Assembly (NCBI GenBank): GCA_963977525.1
Contig: CAXBPC010000010.1
Location: 62,001 to 126,000 of the forward strand
Direction: 5' to 3'
DNA: 64,000 bases
Source: Ancylomarina sp963977525
GTDB lineage: Bacteria > Bacteroidota > Bacteroidia > Bacteroidales > Marinifilaceae
How positions within the stretch are numbered: the stretch's first letter is position 1; the number at the start of each line of letters is the position of its first letter. Of the stretch, positions 18,047 through 26,744 are shown piece after piece. Both the position numbers and the translations under genes were made by a program. Under the pieces are notes generated by a model. The model was not told where the DNA came from. It saw nothing but the letters and a program-made list of their open reading frames with translations, and made no database searches.

Positions 18047-18799
18047 ATGTCAGATCAACAAGACTTGATTGATCACTTAGATGTGATTAAAACTGTTACG
18101 AAAGAGCAGATGAAATACTGCGACATGCCAGTTAAAATTTATGTGAATGAAATTGAAAACTTGCATACACGTGTAAGTGTCGATTTACCTAAATTGCTTG
18201 CAGTTGGTATGAACCCCGATTTATTAACGAAGCTATTGGCTTATACGGGTGCTTTGCGAACTGCTGAAAGCAATTGGGCAGAGCTAAACACCGTTCGCGA
18301 CGATGCCAAAGATGCTTGGAAGGCAGAATGGCCGGCTTTTATCGAATTCCGTAACGATTTAATCGATCATATGGATTTTGCTTACCGCAACAGCGAGCCT
18401 TTATTAAAAAAATTGGCTGCAATTAAAGAAGGTGACTCACAGGCCGATGCCGTTCAGGATATGGCAAGCCTTTCGGTATTGGGTAAAGCTAATTTAGCGC
18501 CACTAGAGGCAATTAATTTCGATACCCTTTTATTAGACAAAGCAGCTACTGATGCCGACAGAATGGGTGGTTTACTTGGTGCTGTTAATGGTCATATGTA
18601 TGTAGACGATGAAACTAAAGTGATTCGCGACAAATCTTACACCTTATTAAAACGAGTAGTGGATGAGATTCGTAAATACGGTCGTTTCGTATTTCGTAAA
18701 GATCCCGAACGTGCAAAATCTTATTCGAGCAAACACAATAGGGATAAGTATAATGCTTATAAAAGAAAACAAGAATTAGAGGCTCAGGAAGAGGCTTAG
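18047..18799 (+). CDS. unrecognised all-helical protein
   Basis: 250 residues that I do not recognise. It has no signal peptide or membrane segment. The sequence is rich in charged residues and leucine, with predicted long helices throughout, for example ESNWAELNTVRDDAKDAWKAEW and FIEFRNDLIDHMDFAYRNSE. The C terminus is very basic (RKYGRFVFRKDPERAKSYSS, NKYNAYKRKQE) and could bind nucleic acid or be disordered. It is followed by a strong terminator, so it is monocistronic. Codon use resembles housekeeping genes. Confidence 0.7.
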   Translation: MSDQQDLIDHLDVIKTVTKEQMKYCDMPVKIYVNEIENLHTRVSVDLPKLLAVGMNPDLLTKLLAYTGALRTAESNWAELNTVRDDAKDAWKAEWPAFIEFRNDLIDHMDFAYRNSEPLLKKLAAIKEGDSQADAVQDMASLSVLGKANLAPLEAINFDTLLLDKAATDADRMGGLLGAVNGHMYVDDETKVIRDKSYTLLKRVVDEIRKYGRFVFRKDPERAKSYSSKHNRDKYNAYKRKQELEAQEEA

Positions 18800-18806
18800 T
18801 TCAATT

Positions 18807-18840
18807 AAAAAAGAGAAGCTCATCACTTCTCTTTTTTTTT
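18807..18840 (+). terminator. intrinsic terminator after helical protein
   Basis: Stem AAAGAGAAG / CTTCTCTTT with loop CTCATCA and a run of nine or more T. Confidence 0.88.
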
Positions 18841-18869
18841 GTGTTCTGTTTCGTATGCTTTTAATGCTT

Positions 18870-19086
18870 CAGTTGGTAAATTTACCCTCTCAGTTGCCCA
18901 ACTGAAGGGTTCCCCGTCTAACTGACGGCCTCCCGCACCCAACTGAAAGGGTCAAACTTGCAACTGAGTACTTCCCTTATCTAACTGAAGGGTTCCCAGC
19001 CCAACTGAACAGGTCAGATCTCTAACTGAGATGCTGAATTTGTTAACGGAAGGGGTCCTTTTTGTAACTGAGAGCCCACTTCACCT
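18870..19086. repeat. degenerate 21-bp tandem repeat array
   Basis: The core AACTGA recurs at 18900, 18920, 18941, 18962, 18983, 19003, 19024, 19045 (as AACGGA) and 19066, a step of 20-21 bp each time. Preceding CAGTT cores at 18870 and 18891 are also 21 bp apart. The sequences between cores are GC-richer than the surroundings and vary (for example AGGGTTCCC occurs twice). It lies between convergent genes. Confidence 0.8.
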
Positions 19087-19126
19087 GTCATTGCGAGAGT
19101 GAGGTACGAGCTCGTGGCAATCTCCA
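19086..19126. repeat. REP-type palindrome (TCATTGCGAG class)
   Basis: GTCATTGCGAG and CTCGTGGCAATCTC form an interrupted palindrome of a kind that is widespread between bacterial genes. It sits just downstream of the HNH gene; a related element lies upstream of the ATPase gene at 21995. Confidence 0.6.
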
Positions 19127-19136
19127 GATAGATGAA

Positions 19137-20060
19137 TTAAGCTTGTTTATTTTTTAAGAATCCAACATCACGAGCAATATCTCGGGTTAGTTTGGAGAGT
19201 GGACGTTTGCCTAGATCTTCATCCTTTATGAAATTACCTGTAATCATTTGTATAATTTCTTCTCGAGAACTAAAGATGCCTTTATATTCCTCTAATAATT
19301 CATCAATACGGGAATCATTGTACACATAACGCTTCAACAGAATTTCCTGAGCGATGTCGTTATGGTTCTGATACAAATCATCTAGCCCAAGTACTTTTCC
19401 ATTTGATTTAAAGAACTCTTGATTCTTCCAATCAATGTCTATCTCAACATGTTTGGGATTGGTAAGATAATCGGAACCAGTGATGTTATATTTGAATTCA
19501 ACCAAGCTTTGCCCATTTATCCTTTCATCGTATGGTGAAAAAGCTATTGGATGTGTACCTTTTATATGATTGCAGGTTTTACAAGAAGGAATGAGATTAA
19601 AAAATGAAATGGCTAAAAAAGGGTATTTGCTTTTAGGAAAGAAGTGATCGAATTCACTGGTTCGTCTTTTTTTGTGATACTGATTTTGATTTTTAATGCT
19701 TTGAACATAGGTGCGATTGCAATAGGGACAAACGGTTATACCTAAACGATCAATTAATTCGATCCCTGAATATTTGACTTTCTCACCATTCACATTGAGG
19801 TAAGATAAACCCTTGGAGCTATTTGAAAAGTTAGCATATATTTTTGTGAATTCTTCTGGTGTTCCATCTTTATCAAAAAGAACTTTGAGATTTAAAAGTT
19901 CCGTGTGTTCGGCTTTTATTAATTTCTCAAAAGTATAGTCATACTCGTCTAACCAAGTTTTAAGTATTACATACCAACCTTTAGAAATGGCATAGGACTT
20001 TACTGCAAAATAATATTCATCGACTATATCGGTTATATTCTGTGGTCTTATTGGTATCAT
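19137..20060 (-). CDS. HNH endonuclease, PtuB-like (Septu-type defence)
   Basis: 307 residues. A zinc-braced HNH core is visible: Cys111-Pro-Tyr-Cys114, then the catalytic Asp138-His139 in EFDHFFPKSKYP, Asn155 in FFNLIPSC, and Cys160-x-x-Cys163-Asn-His165. The N-terminal 100 residues are helical and unassigned. It starts 2 bp after the ATPase stop on the same strand, so they are co-translated. An AAA/ABC ATPase followed by a Cys4-HNH protein is the PtuA-PtuB layout of Septu anti-phage systems. The assignment to Septu rather than a related ATPase-HNH family is by architecture only. Confidence 0.78.
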   Translation of the reverse strand: MIPIRPQNITDIVDEYYFAVKSYAISKGWYVILKTWLDEYDYTFEKLIKAEHTELLNLKVLFDKDGTPEEFTKIYANFSNSSKGLSYLNVNGEKVKYSGIELIDRLGITVCPYCNRTYVQSIKNQNQYHKKRRTSEFDHFFPKSKYPFLAISFFNLIPSCKTCNHIKGTHPIAFSPYDERINGQSLVEFKYNITGSDYLTNPKHVEIDIDWKNQEFFKSNGKVLGLDDLYQNHNDIAQEILLKRYVYNDSRIDELLEEYKGIFSSREEIIQMITGNFIKDEDLGKRPLSKLTRDIARDVGFLKNKQA

Positions 20061-20062
20061 AT

Positions 20063-21919
20063 CTAATTTTTTCGAGATGCTTCAAGTTTTTCAAGTTCCA
20101 ATTTTAATTCATTAATCTGATCTTCTACTGGCAGAAATACATCTTTGTATTTTTGCTTCAACTTACTTTGGATAAGTGGTTCCCCAATCTGATTAATAAT
20201 AAAGAGAATTTCGTCTTTCCTTATATCTGAGACCTTATTATTCGCATCATCTTGGTTTATATCCTGAATTACACCATCAATCTTCCCTTTTGCAAACTCA
20301 CCCATTAAGCCATTTTCAAGAAAGAAGGAGTGGCGGTATAATGAATGAATGTTGGCACCGAAGGTGTGAGTCATATCTTTGGGTGATTTTACTTCACACA
20401 GGCCATTTTTATCCTTATTCAAGAAAATTATATTCTCTTTAGGGAGATCTGAGACAAGGAAAGGGGAGTGGGAAGTACAAATAATTTGAATCTTCTTATC
20501 TGTAAGCTTGGGTAATTCTTCAATTAATATATTTAAATACTCTTTTTGCCATTGAGGATGAAAGCCTAGCTCTCCTTCATCTATAAGAAATAAATAATGA
20601 TCAACTTTTGTGTTTTGTCTATGTTGTATAATAGTATTAAATCGGGAAAGTATGAAATATAGAGCTAATTCCCCCGTACTCAATTGATGATTGTTTTTAT
20701 TATTGTTTTCTGAGACAAAGTTTATATCAAGTAATTTATAAAATTCCGAATTAAATGGCTTTTCACCTTCTGTAGCATTAAAAATAAAATCAAGTTTTTG
20801 TTTTACCCTATCGGTCTCATTTATAATATCTATATAGCAAGGGTAATCATTAGAATTGAATAATTTTTGAAGTTGCTCAATATATTTTAATGCACTTTTT
20901 GAACCATAAAGTTGAATGTCTGAAGCGTTCTCATATTCCTTAAATGAATGAATCCATTTAACTGCTAGTCTATTTCTAGCTTCATTACTAGAACTGTGAT
21001 AATCTCTAATAAATTCTGCCACTAACCTTTTTATCGTTATTATTTCGGCATCTAATTCTGCATTTTTAATGATATGATTACAGAGAGCAAAGAATACCCT
21101 GTAAGTTATATAGATATCCCATTTTTTTTGATGATACAAGTCTTTATCAATTTCATAAAATGAGAATTCAGGATAATTGTCTTTGTCAACGAATACATCA
21201 TCCCTACTTGAAAACTCGCATAAATTGAATTTGATGAAATTAGGGATTTTGAGATTTGCTTTTTGACATTTCTTAGATGCAATAAGATCAATAAAAGCTG
21301 AATATTCTTGGTTTTTAAATCCGTAAAGATCATTGAACCTTTTAAAAATACTAGATGTTGAAATTGATTCTGGTATTTTCTCTTTTTGTTCATCAATTAG
21401 ATCGAACTCCTCTGCAGCATTTATTGAATGGAGATCCCAAACATTAGAATAATAGAATATTTTAGGAATAAGCTGAAATTGCTTTAATATTTCGGAGCCA
21501 AAATTAATAATTGGTATTCGAGTTATTGAATTACCTTCTAGTGAAAGATTATCTAGATTAGAAATTATTTTAATACCCTTATCAGAACCAATATTTTTAT
21601 TGTATTTAAACCTTGTATCGGCAGTTGGTCTAGATGTAATCAAAATTATTTTAATTGATTGATTAGTATGTTGAATATTAGTAAAAATATCAATAATAGA
21701 ATTCAATATTCCACTCTTTCCACTTCCATTCTTACCAACAATAGCCGTTACATTGCTAATGTTCTCACCAAAGAAATTATTTGGATAGTTTGGGTTTCTA
21801 TCTTCATGTTTAATGGTGTTAGTCTTTTCATCGTAATCGAACCAATGCTTAGGCGAAAAATTAAAGCCTTGTTTTTTAATGTTTTTATAATCTTCAATCC
21901 AAACGTATAGCAGTTCCAT
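20063..21919 (-). CDS. AAA/ABC-type ATPase, PtuA-like (Septu-type defence)
   Basis: 618 residues of an SMC/OLD-like ATPase (AAA_15/AAA_21 type). Walker A is GKNGSGKS (62-69), the ABC signature LSTGE lies at 413-417, Walker B is LFLIDEGE (443-450), and the H-loop is SHSPFL (483-488). A long helical insertion separates the two nucleotide-binding halves, and the last 40 residues are coiled coil (NELKLELEKLEASRK). The protein is soluble. Such ATPases sense phage or nucleotide state and license a partner nuclease. The partner HNH gene follows 2 bp downstream. The local AT content is higher than in the flanking cob genes, which agrees with acquisition by transfer. Confidence 0.8.
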   Translation of the reverse strand: MELLYVWIEDYKNIKKQGFNFSPKHWFDYDEKTNTIKHEDRNPNYPNNFFGENISNVTAIVGKNGSGKSGILNSIIDIFTNIQHTNQSIKIILITSRPTADTRFKYNKNIGSDKGIKIISNLDNLSLEGNSITRIPIINFGSEILKQFQLIPKIFYYSNVWDLHSINAAEEFDLIDEQKEKIPESISTSSIFKRFNDLYGFKNQEYSAFIDLIASKKCQKANLKIPNFIKFNLCEFSSRDDVFVDKDNYPEFSFYEIDKDLYHQKKWDIYITYRVFFALCNHIIKNAELDAEIITIKRLVAEFIRDYHSSSNEARNRLAVKWIHSFKEYENASDIQLYGSKSALKYIEQLQKLFNSNDYPCYIDIINETDRVKQKLDFIFNATEGEKPFNSEFYKLLDINFVSENNNKNNHQLSTGELALYFILSRFNTIIQHRQNTKVDHYLFLIDEGELGFHPQWQKEYLNILIEELPKLTDKKIQIICTSHSPFLVSDLPKENIIFLNKDKNGLCEVKSPKDMTHTFGANIHSLYRHSFFLENGLMGEFAKGKIDGVIQDINQDDANNKVSDIRKDEILFIINQIGEPLIQSKLKQKYKDVFLPVEDQINELKLELEKLEASRKN

Positions 21920-21994
21920 AGGGTATGTATTAGAGTTGGGATTGTAAATTTAACAAAATAGGAGAATGTTAATTAGTGAGTGCTCAATTATTTT

Positions 21995-22032
21995 GAGATT
22001 ACTTCTCTCGCTTAGGCTCGCTCGTAATGACA
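21995..22032. repeat. REP-type palindrome (TAATGAC class)
   Basis: GAGATTACTT...CTCGTAATGACA with an internal CTCGCTTAGGCTCG. It is the counterpart of the 19086 element; the two bracket the ATPase/HNH pair. Confidence 0.55.
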
Positions 22033-22062
22033 ATGTTTTTTGAGAGCCTCAAAGTATAACAG

Positions 22063-22108
22063 GTCATGCTCTGACTATAGGCAAGCTGCACATGTCAGGG
22101 TATGACTA
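22063..22108. repeat. REP-like hairpin, unit A4
   Basis: Arms GTCATGCTCTGAC and GTCAGGGTATGAC identical to A2, with loop TATAGGCAAGCTGCACAT. It lies 5.3 kb from the RAYT gene. Confidence 0.85.
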
Positions 22109-22124
22109 TAGATTATCCAAACAT

Positions 22125-22157
22125 ACTGAGAGCCTCACAAAAAAAGTGAGACCCTCA
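22125..22157. repeat. REP-like hairpin, unit B5
   Basis: TGAGAGCCTCAC, A-tract loop, GTGAGACCCTCA, as in B3. Confidence 0.75.
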
Positions 22158-22252
22158 GTTTATACAAAAAATATATTCTCTAGCATCAATATTGCTGAAG
22201 TGTTGCATGTCTTTTTGTGTAAATTGCCGTACTCAAAAAACACACTAAACAG

Positions 22253-23308
22253 ATGCATAAATTCCATATAGAAAGCCTGTCGACAGAGCTAGACGATAAA
22301 ATATTAAACAAAACCAATACCAAGACCAAACCTTTGGGTTCATTGGGTATTTTGGAGCGTATTGCTTGCAAAATTGCAAAAGTACAAGGCACACTAAAGC
22401 CAGAAATTAAGGAGCCAACGGTGGTTGTATTTGCTGGAGATCATGGTATTGCAGACGATGGGGTTAGTTTTTACCCAAAATCGGTAAGCTACCAAATGCT
22501 ATACAATTATATGGGAGGCGGCGCGGCTATCAATGTTTTTTCGCGTCAGCATGGTATCAATTTCAAGGTTGTTGATGCAGGTATCGATCATGATTTCGAA
22601 CCAGACTTAAACATCATCAACCGTAAGGTGGCCTATGGGACTAAAAACTACCGTTTTGAGTCAGCTATGACTAAAGAACAATGTCTGGAGGCCATTGAAA
22701 AAGGCGCAGGCATTATCGAAGATTGCCATAATGAAGGCTGTAATTTTATTGCCTTTGGAGAAAAAGGCATTGGAAACACCTCGTCGGCAGCGCTTATTCT
22801 AAGTCTATTGGGTGATATTCCTTTGGAAGAATGCGTGGGACGTGGAACTGGCCTTGATAAAGCAGGGGTAAAAAGTAAATACGATCTATTAAACGAAGGT
22901 CTTTCTAAATATACAGGTAAAACAGATGATGCCCTTGAAGTGATGACTTATTTTGGTGGATTCGAAATTGCCATGATTATGGGTGGTATGCTTAAGGCTG
23001 CCGAGCTAAAGATGACACTTTTGATTGATGGTTTTATCATTACATCTGCACTATTGGCTGCTTCGAAAATTGATCCTAAGATTTTGGAATATTGCTTATA
23101 CGCACATAAATCAAACGAAAAGGCGCACATAAGCATGTTGAACCATTTGGGTGCTGAGCCAATTATGGATATTGGAATGCGACTAGGAGAAGGAACGGGT
23201 GCTATGGTTTGTTACCCTCTTGTAAAATCAGCTGTTCTGTATTTTAACGAAATGGCATCTTTCGAGGAAGCTGGCGTAAGTGAAGCTGTTGAAGAAGCGA
23301 CTGTTTAA
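22253..23308 (+). CDS. cobT: CobT-family phosphoribosyltransferase, divergent copy 1
   Basis: 351 residues of the NaMN:DMB phosphoribosyltransferase family, which activates the lower-ligand base of cobalamin as its ribotide. The catalytic Glu313 in MRLGEGTGA is present, as are GDHGIADDG and CVGRGTG. Two usually conserved places deviate: FGEKGIGNT (Lys171) where the second copy has the common GEMG, and VSFYPKSVSYQM where the norm is YPQEVT. Alignment with copy 2 is gapless for the first 220 residues. Copy 1 may prefer another base or act as a partner of copy 2; both are inference. Confidence 0.85.
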   Translation: MHKFHIESLSTELDDKILNKTNTKTKPLGSLGILERIACKIAKVQGTLKPEIKEPTVVVFAGDHGIADDGVSFYPKSVSYQMLYNYMGGGAAINVFSRQHGINFKVVDAGIDHDFEPDLNIINRKVAYGTKNYRFESAMTKEQCLEAIEKGAGIIEDCHNEGCNFIAFGEKGIGNTSSAALILSLLGDIPLEECVGRGTGLDKAGVKSKYDLLNEGLSKYTGKTDDALEVMTYFGGFEIAMIMGGMLKAAELKMTLLIDGFIITSALLAASKIDPKILEYCLYAHKSNEKAHISMLNHLGAEPIMDIGMRLGEGTGAMVCYPLVKSAVLYFNEMASFEEAGVSEAVEEATV

Positions 23309-23410
23309 GCTAAAAGTAGAAAATGGCTTAGTCACGAAGTCAATTTTTAAAGCAAAATAATTATCTTAGATACTGCCTTAAGCAAATACTCACACATAAA
23401 CACACATAGT

Positions 23411-24448
23411 ATGATACAATATAATATAGAAGCTCTTAATACAGAGAAGACTGAAGCGCTTCAGCAGAAAATCGATTTAAAAACTAAACCCCTTGGTTCT
23501 CTAGGCAAATTAGAGGAAATGGCCAAACATATTGGTTGCATCCAAAATACTTTGAGCCCTGAACTAAAGAAACCTGTTATTATGGTTTTTGCAGCTGATC
23601 ATGGTATTGCTAACGATGGGGTGAGTCCTTATCCACAGGAAGTAACATGGCAAATGGTTGCCAATTTTATGGGTGGTGGTGCAGCTATCAACGTTTTTGG
23701 TAAGCAACACGATATTGATATTCGTATTATCGATGCAGGTGTTAATTACGACTTTGATAAGAGTTCGGGCGTTTTAAATGCTAAGATTGCTCATGGCACT
23801 AAATCGTACTTAAACGAGTCGGCTATGACAACTGAGCAGTTTGAACAAGCTATGAAACGTGGTTCTGATTTGGTAGAGCGTATTCATTCTGAGGGATCAA
23901 ATATCATCGGATTTGGTGAAATGGGGATAGCGAATACTTCGTCGGCTGCTATTATTCTTCACCTTCTTAGCAATATTGAGCTAAGTGCTTGTGTTGGTCG
24001 TGGTACAGGATGGGATGACGAAGGCTTGCAACGCAAGTACGAAATACTAGGTCGTGCCCTTGCAAAATACAGAGGAACCAATAAAGCTGAGGAAGTTCTA
24101 ACTTACTTTGGTGGATTCGAAATTGTGATGATTGCAGGTGCTATGCTTAAGGCTGCTGAGCTGAAAATGACCATCATGGTTGATGGTTTTATCATCACAT
24201 CAGCACTGTTGGCTGCTTCTAAAATAAGTCCTAATATTCTGGATTATTGTATTTTCACTCATAAGTCTCAAGAAAAAGGGCATCAACTAATGCTCGATCA
24301 ACTAAAAGCAAAGCCACTGTTAGATATGGGCATGCGTTTGGGCGAAGGTACAGGTGCTGCAGTTGCTTTTCCATTGATTCAATCAGCGGTCAATTTCCTT
24401 AACGAAATGGCTAGTTTCGAAGATGCTGGCGTTAGTAATGCTGATTAA
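23411..24448 (+). CDS. cobT: NaMN:dimethylbenzimidazole phosphoribosyltransferase, copy 2
   Basis: 345 residues, the closer match to classical CobT: AADHGIANDGVSPYPQEVT, FGEMGIANTSSA, CVGRGTG and catalytic Glu312 in MRLGEGTGA. It converts nicotinate mononucleotide plus a lower-ligand base to the alpha-ribotide. It is tandem with copy 1 after a 102-bp gap. An Ala at residue 173 (GIANT rather than GIGNT) is a small deviation. Followed by a strong terminator at 24471, so cobT1-cobT2 form a unit separate from cobS. Confidence 0.92.
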   Translation: MIQYNIEALNTEKTEALQQKIDLKTKPLGSLGKLEEMAKHIGCIQNTLSPELKKPVIMVFAADHGIANDGVSPYPQEVTWQMVANFMGGGAAINVFGKQHDIDIRIIDAGVNYDFDKSSGVLNAKIAHGTKSYLNESAMTTEQFEQAMKRGSDLVERIHSEGSNIIGFGEMGIANTSSAAIILHLLSNIELSACVGRGTGWDDEGLQRKYEILGRALAKYRGTNKAEEVLTYFGGFEIVMIAGAMLKAAELKMTIMVDGFIITSALLAASKISPNILDYCIFTHKSQEKGHQLMLDQLKAKPLLDMGMRLGEGTGAAVAFPLIQSAVNFLNEMASFEDAGVSNAD

Positions 24449-24470
24449 TTATTAGATATTAAAAGAATTT

Positions 24471-24520
24471 GACGCAGGTTAAATATGAAAGATCATATTT
24501 AATCAGCGTCTTCTTTTTTT
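24471..24520 (+). terminator. strong terminator after cobT2
   Basis: Two-part stem: GACGC/GCGTC (24471-24475 and 24506-24510) enclosing TTAAATATG/CATATTTAA, then a T-rich run. Confidence 0.85.
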
Positions 24521-24550
24521 GACGCAATCACAGACCTCAATTAATCTCAT

Positions 24551-25309
24551 ATGTTTAGAGAACTCAATATCTTTTTTACCGCTCTTTCCTTTTTCACTAG
24601 AATCCCTTTCCCAAAATGGGCTAAGTTTGAAAAAGCATACCAACATGAGGCTGTCAAGTATTTTTCAATTGCTGGCATCATCATTGGTGGATTAAGCGGC
24701 TTGGTTTTCGCTTTATGCCATTGGGTATTACCTTTCAATATCTCCCTTGTTTTGTGTATGGTGTTTACCACTTTACTGACAGGTGCTCTGCATGAGGATG
24801 GTTTTATGGATGTATGTGATGGTTTTGGAGGCGGTTGGACTAAGGAACGTATTCTTGAAATCATGAAGGATTCCTTAGTTGGAGCTTTCGGTATTTCAGG
24901 GATTCTTTTTGTTGTTCTGGCACGTTTCTTTGGTATGGAAACGATTTCGGCAAGTTCACTTCCTATTGTTTTGATTGTTGCTCATTCATTTAGCAGAACT
25001 CTAGCTGGTAGTTTGGTCAATAGTCACGTTTACGCCCGAATTGATAATTCCAAAGCTAAGGATTACGCCCACAAGTTAAGCGGAGGGAATCATTTATTCT
25101 TATGGCTAACTGGTCTTTTACCTATTCTACTTTTGCAGGATATCAAATATTTCTTAATCATTATTCCAGCTTTCCTTGCCAAATTCCTTTTAGGTCGATA
25201 CTTCCAAAAATGGATTGGTGGCTACACAGGAGACTGCATTGGCGCGACACAACAAGTGGTTGAGATTGTGATTTATTTGAGTTTTTATATCATATCTGTT
25301 CATCTATAA
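24551..25309 (+). CDS. cobS: adenosylcobinamide-GDP ribazoletransferase
   Basis: 252 residues with about six membrane helices. Motifs include FFTRIPFPKW, TGALHEDGFMDVCDGFGGG (the metal-binding acidic motif), LVGAFG and the C-terminal GGYTGDCIGATQQVVEI. It is an integral membrane enzyme that joins AdoCbi-GDP (from CobU) with the alpha-ribotide (from CobT). It is downstream of the tandem cobT pair. Full length. Confidence 0.94.
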   Translation: MFRELNIFFTALSFFTRIPFPKWAKFEKAYQHEAVKYFSIAGIIIGGLSGLVFALCHWVLPFNISLVLCMVFTTLLTGALHEDGFMDVCDGFGGGWTKERILEIMKDSLVGAFGISGILFVVLARFFGMETISASSLPIVLIVAHSFSRTLAGSLVNSHVYARIDNSKAKDYAHKLSGGNHLFLWLTGLLPILLLQDIKYFLIIIPAFLAKFLLGRYFQKWIGGYTGDCIGATQQVVEIVIYLSFYIISVHL

Positions 25310-25368
25310 AAGAGATATTCTTTATAATTTACAACAGTACCTTTTACTTTTGTATTTAAATTTATGAT

Positions 25369-25767
25369 CTAGTTGTTTTTCTTATCCTTAGTCCTGCCAA
25401 CCGTGAAATGATCAAAACTATCCTTTGAAGGCTTTTTATATTTATACTTATAACGAGGGTGAGTGAAGTATTCATACCATCTCCAGTACTTTAAGGTATT
25501 TCTTCCAAAAGTTCGATAAAGATTTGTGTTTTTGTAAAGTTGATTTTCTTCACTAAAATTGGCAAATCTTATTTCCATTGTTTTTAGATCAGTTCCTTTA
25601 TTAGGCATTGTTAAAAACTGATGATTTCCATCTAATGTTTCAAATTTATAGCGTTTGGAAATGCCTCCATCTATTAAACCAATGTATAAATAGGAATAAT
25701 AATTGCTAGTTACGATGAAAGTGAGAAATAGTATAACACCAATAATCCTTTTGGCTGTTTTTTTCAT
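25369..25767 (-). CDS. small membrane-anchored protein, unknown
   Basis: 132 residues that I do not recognise. One N-terminal hydrophobic segment (about 8-29, GVILFLTFIVTSNYYSYLY) acts as an anchor or uncleaved signal. The rest is polar and rich in Tyr, Lys and Arg (RNTLKYWRWYEYFTHPRYKY). It is the last of three same-strand low-GC genes, 40 bp after the preceding one, so probably co-transcribed with them. Confidence 0.6.
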   Translation of the reverse strand: MKKTAKRIIGVILFLTFIVTSNYYSYLYIGLIDGGISKRYKFETLDGNHQFLTMPNKGTDLKTMEIRFANFSEENQLYKNTNLYRTFGRNTLKYWRWYEYFTHPRYKYKYKKPSKDSFDHFTVGRTKDKKNN

Positions 25768-25807
25768 AAAGAGTTAGTTATTAAAATTTTGGTATTATTT
25801 ATAAAAA

Positions 25808-26728
25808 CTACTTCATCTTTAATAATTTATTTCTTTTCATACATTGACGTTTATCAAGTTTAGATTGTTCAAGAATCTCTTTTAAACTAAGCTTAGGTAA
25901 TTTGTCATTAGATATAATTGCGGAATGATTAAGAAATAATGATTTTAATAAAGGAACACCTAAATAACCCGAAATTAATACAGTATCTCCTTTCTTGAAC
26001 TTTTGCTGTTGCGGTTTGTGCATTTTACAATAGGCATAATACCCATCCATAAAACTTCTAAGTATTATGGAATAATGTTCGTCAATAACAGTATCTTTTT
26101 CAAATGCTGAGATCAGACTTATTCTCTGTTTTATTTTGGGTGGATGCATTTTATATTTATGATATTCAATTGTTTGTGGGAAGTTGTTGTTGTCAGTAAT
26201 ACAGTTAACATACTTGACTAGAAAGTCTTTATTTCCAAATAAATATTTCCAAAGACTAAAATTCGCAATTCCCTGATAATTATTCAAGTTATAAAAATCA
26301 AACCTATTCAAATATTCATCATCATAAATAGTATCTCCATTTGTGTACTCACTGTTTAATTTTCCATCGATACCAGCACTAATTAATACTAAAGATTCCT
26401 TCTTTTTTGTTTCCCTATTATATAATGGAACATATAGTAATAATCCACCATTATCGCTTAGGTCATCTTTATAAGCATTTTTCACAAATTCTTCAGAAGA
26501 TGAATTTGTAGAAAAGCTGTTAGGAATCATAGTTGAAATTTGATTATGTAAGTTATAACCAGACAGACTAAAAAAAGTAGTAAACCAGCTAATTTTAAGA
26601 TGACCATCCTGCCTTAGTAGATCAATTTTACTATGTTTAGTTATATATTCTTGTTTAGTATTTTGGTACCATAAATAGGATAAGATGCTTATTGATATTA
26701 TAATTATTGTTTTTATAATTAATTTCAT
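25808..26728 (-). CDS. membrane-anchored protein with pseudopilin-like motif, unknown
   Basis: 306 residues from ATG 26728 (MKLIIKTIII); an upstream in-frame ATG at 26755 would overlap the preceding gene. There is one N-terminal membrane helix. The segment LVLISAGIDGKLNSEY...NGDTIYDDEY resembles the C-terminal loop of GspG-like pseudopilins (SAGxDG...DDI), but the rest does not look like a pilin and has no prepilin peptidase site. I do not recognise the family. It is in a low-GC three-gene run with the lipoprotein upstream. Confidence 0.55.
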   Translation of the reverse strand: MKLIIKTIIIISISILSYLWYQNTKQEYITKHSKIDLLRQDGHLKISWFTTFFSLSGYNLHNQISTMIPNSFSTNSSSEEFVKNAYKDDLSDNGGLLLYVPLYNRETKKKESLVLISAGIDGKLNSEYTNGDTIYDDEYLNRFDFYNLNNYQGIANFSLWKYLFGNKDFLVKYVNCITDNNNFPQTIEYHKYKMHPPKIKQRISLISAFEKDTVIDEHYSIILRSFMDGYYAYCKMHKPQQQKFKKGDTVLISGYLGVPLLKSLFLNHSAIISNDKLPKLSLKEILEQSKLDKRQCMKRNKLLKMK

Positions 26729-26744
26729 AATATTAGATTTATTA

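Larger units (their letters stand above)
21920..22252. other. repeat-bearing spacer upstream of cobT1
   Basis: This holds a REP-type palindrome (21995-22032), a shortened B unit (22039-22058), unit A4 and unit B5. No coding sequence or clear promoter is visible. Confidence 0.65.

Noticed and set aside
18870..19086. CRISPR array
   Set aside because: The units are continuous 21-bp degenerate repeats with no longer exact repeat, no unique spacers of constant length and no cas genes.
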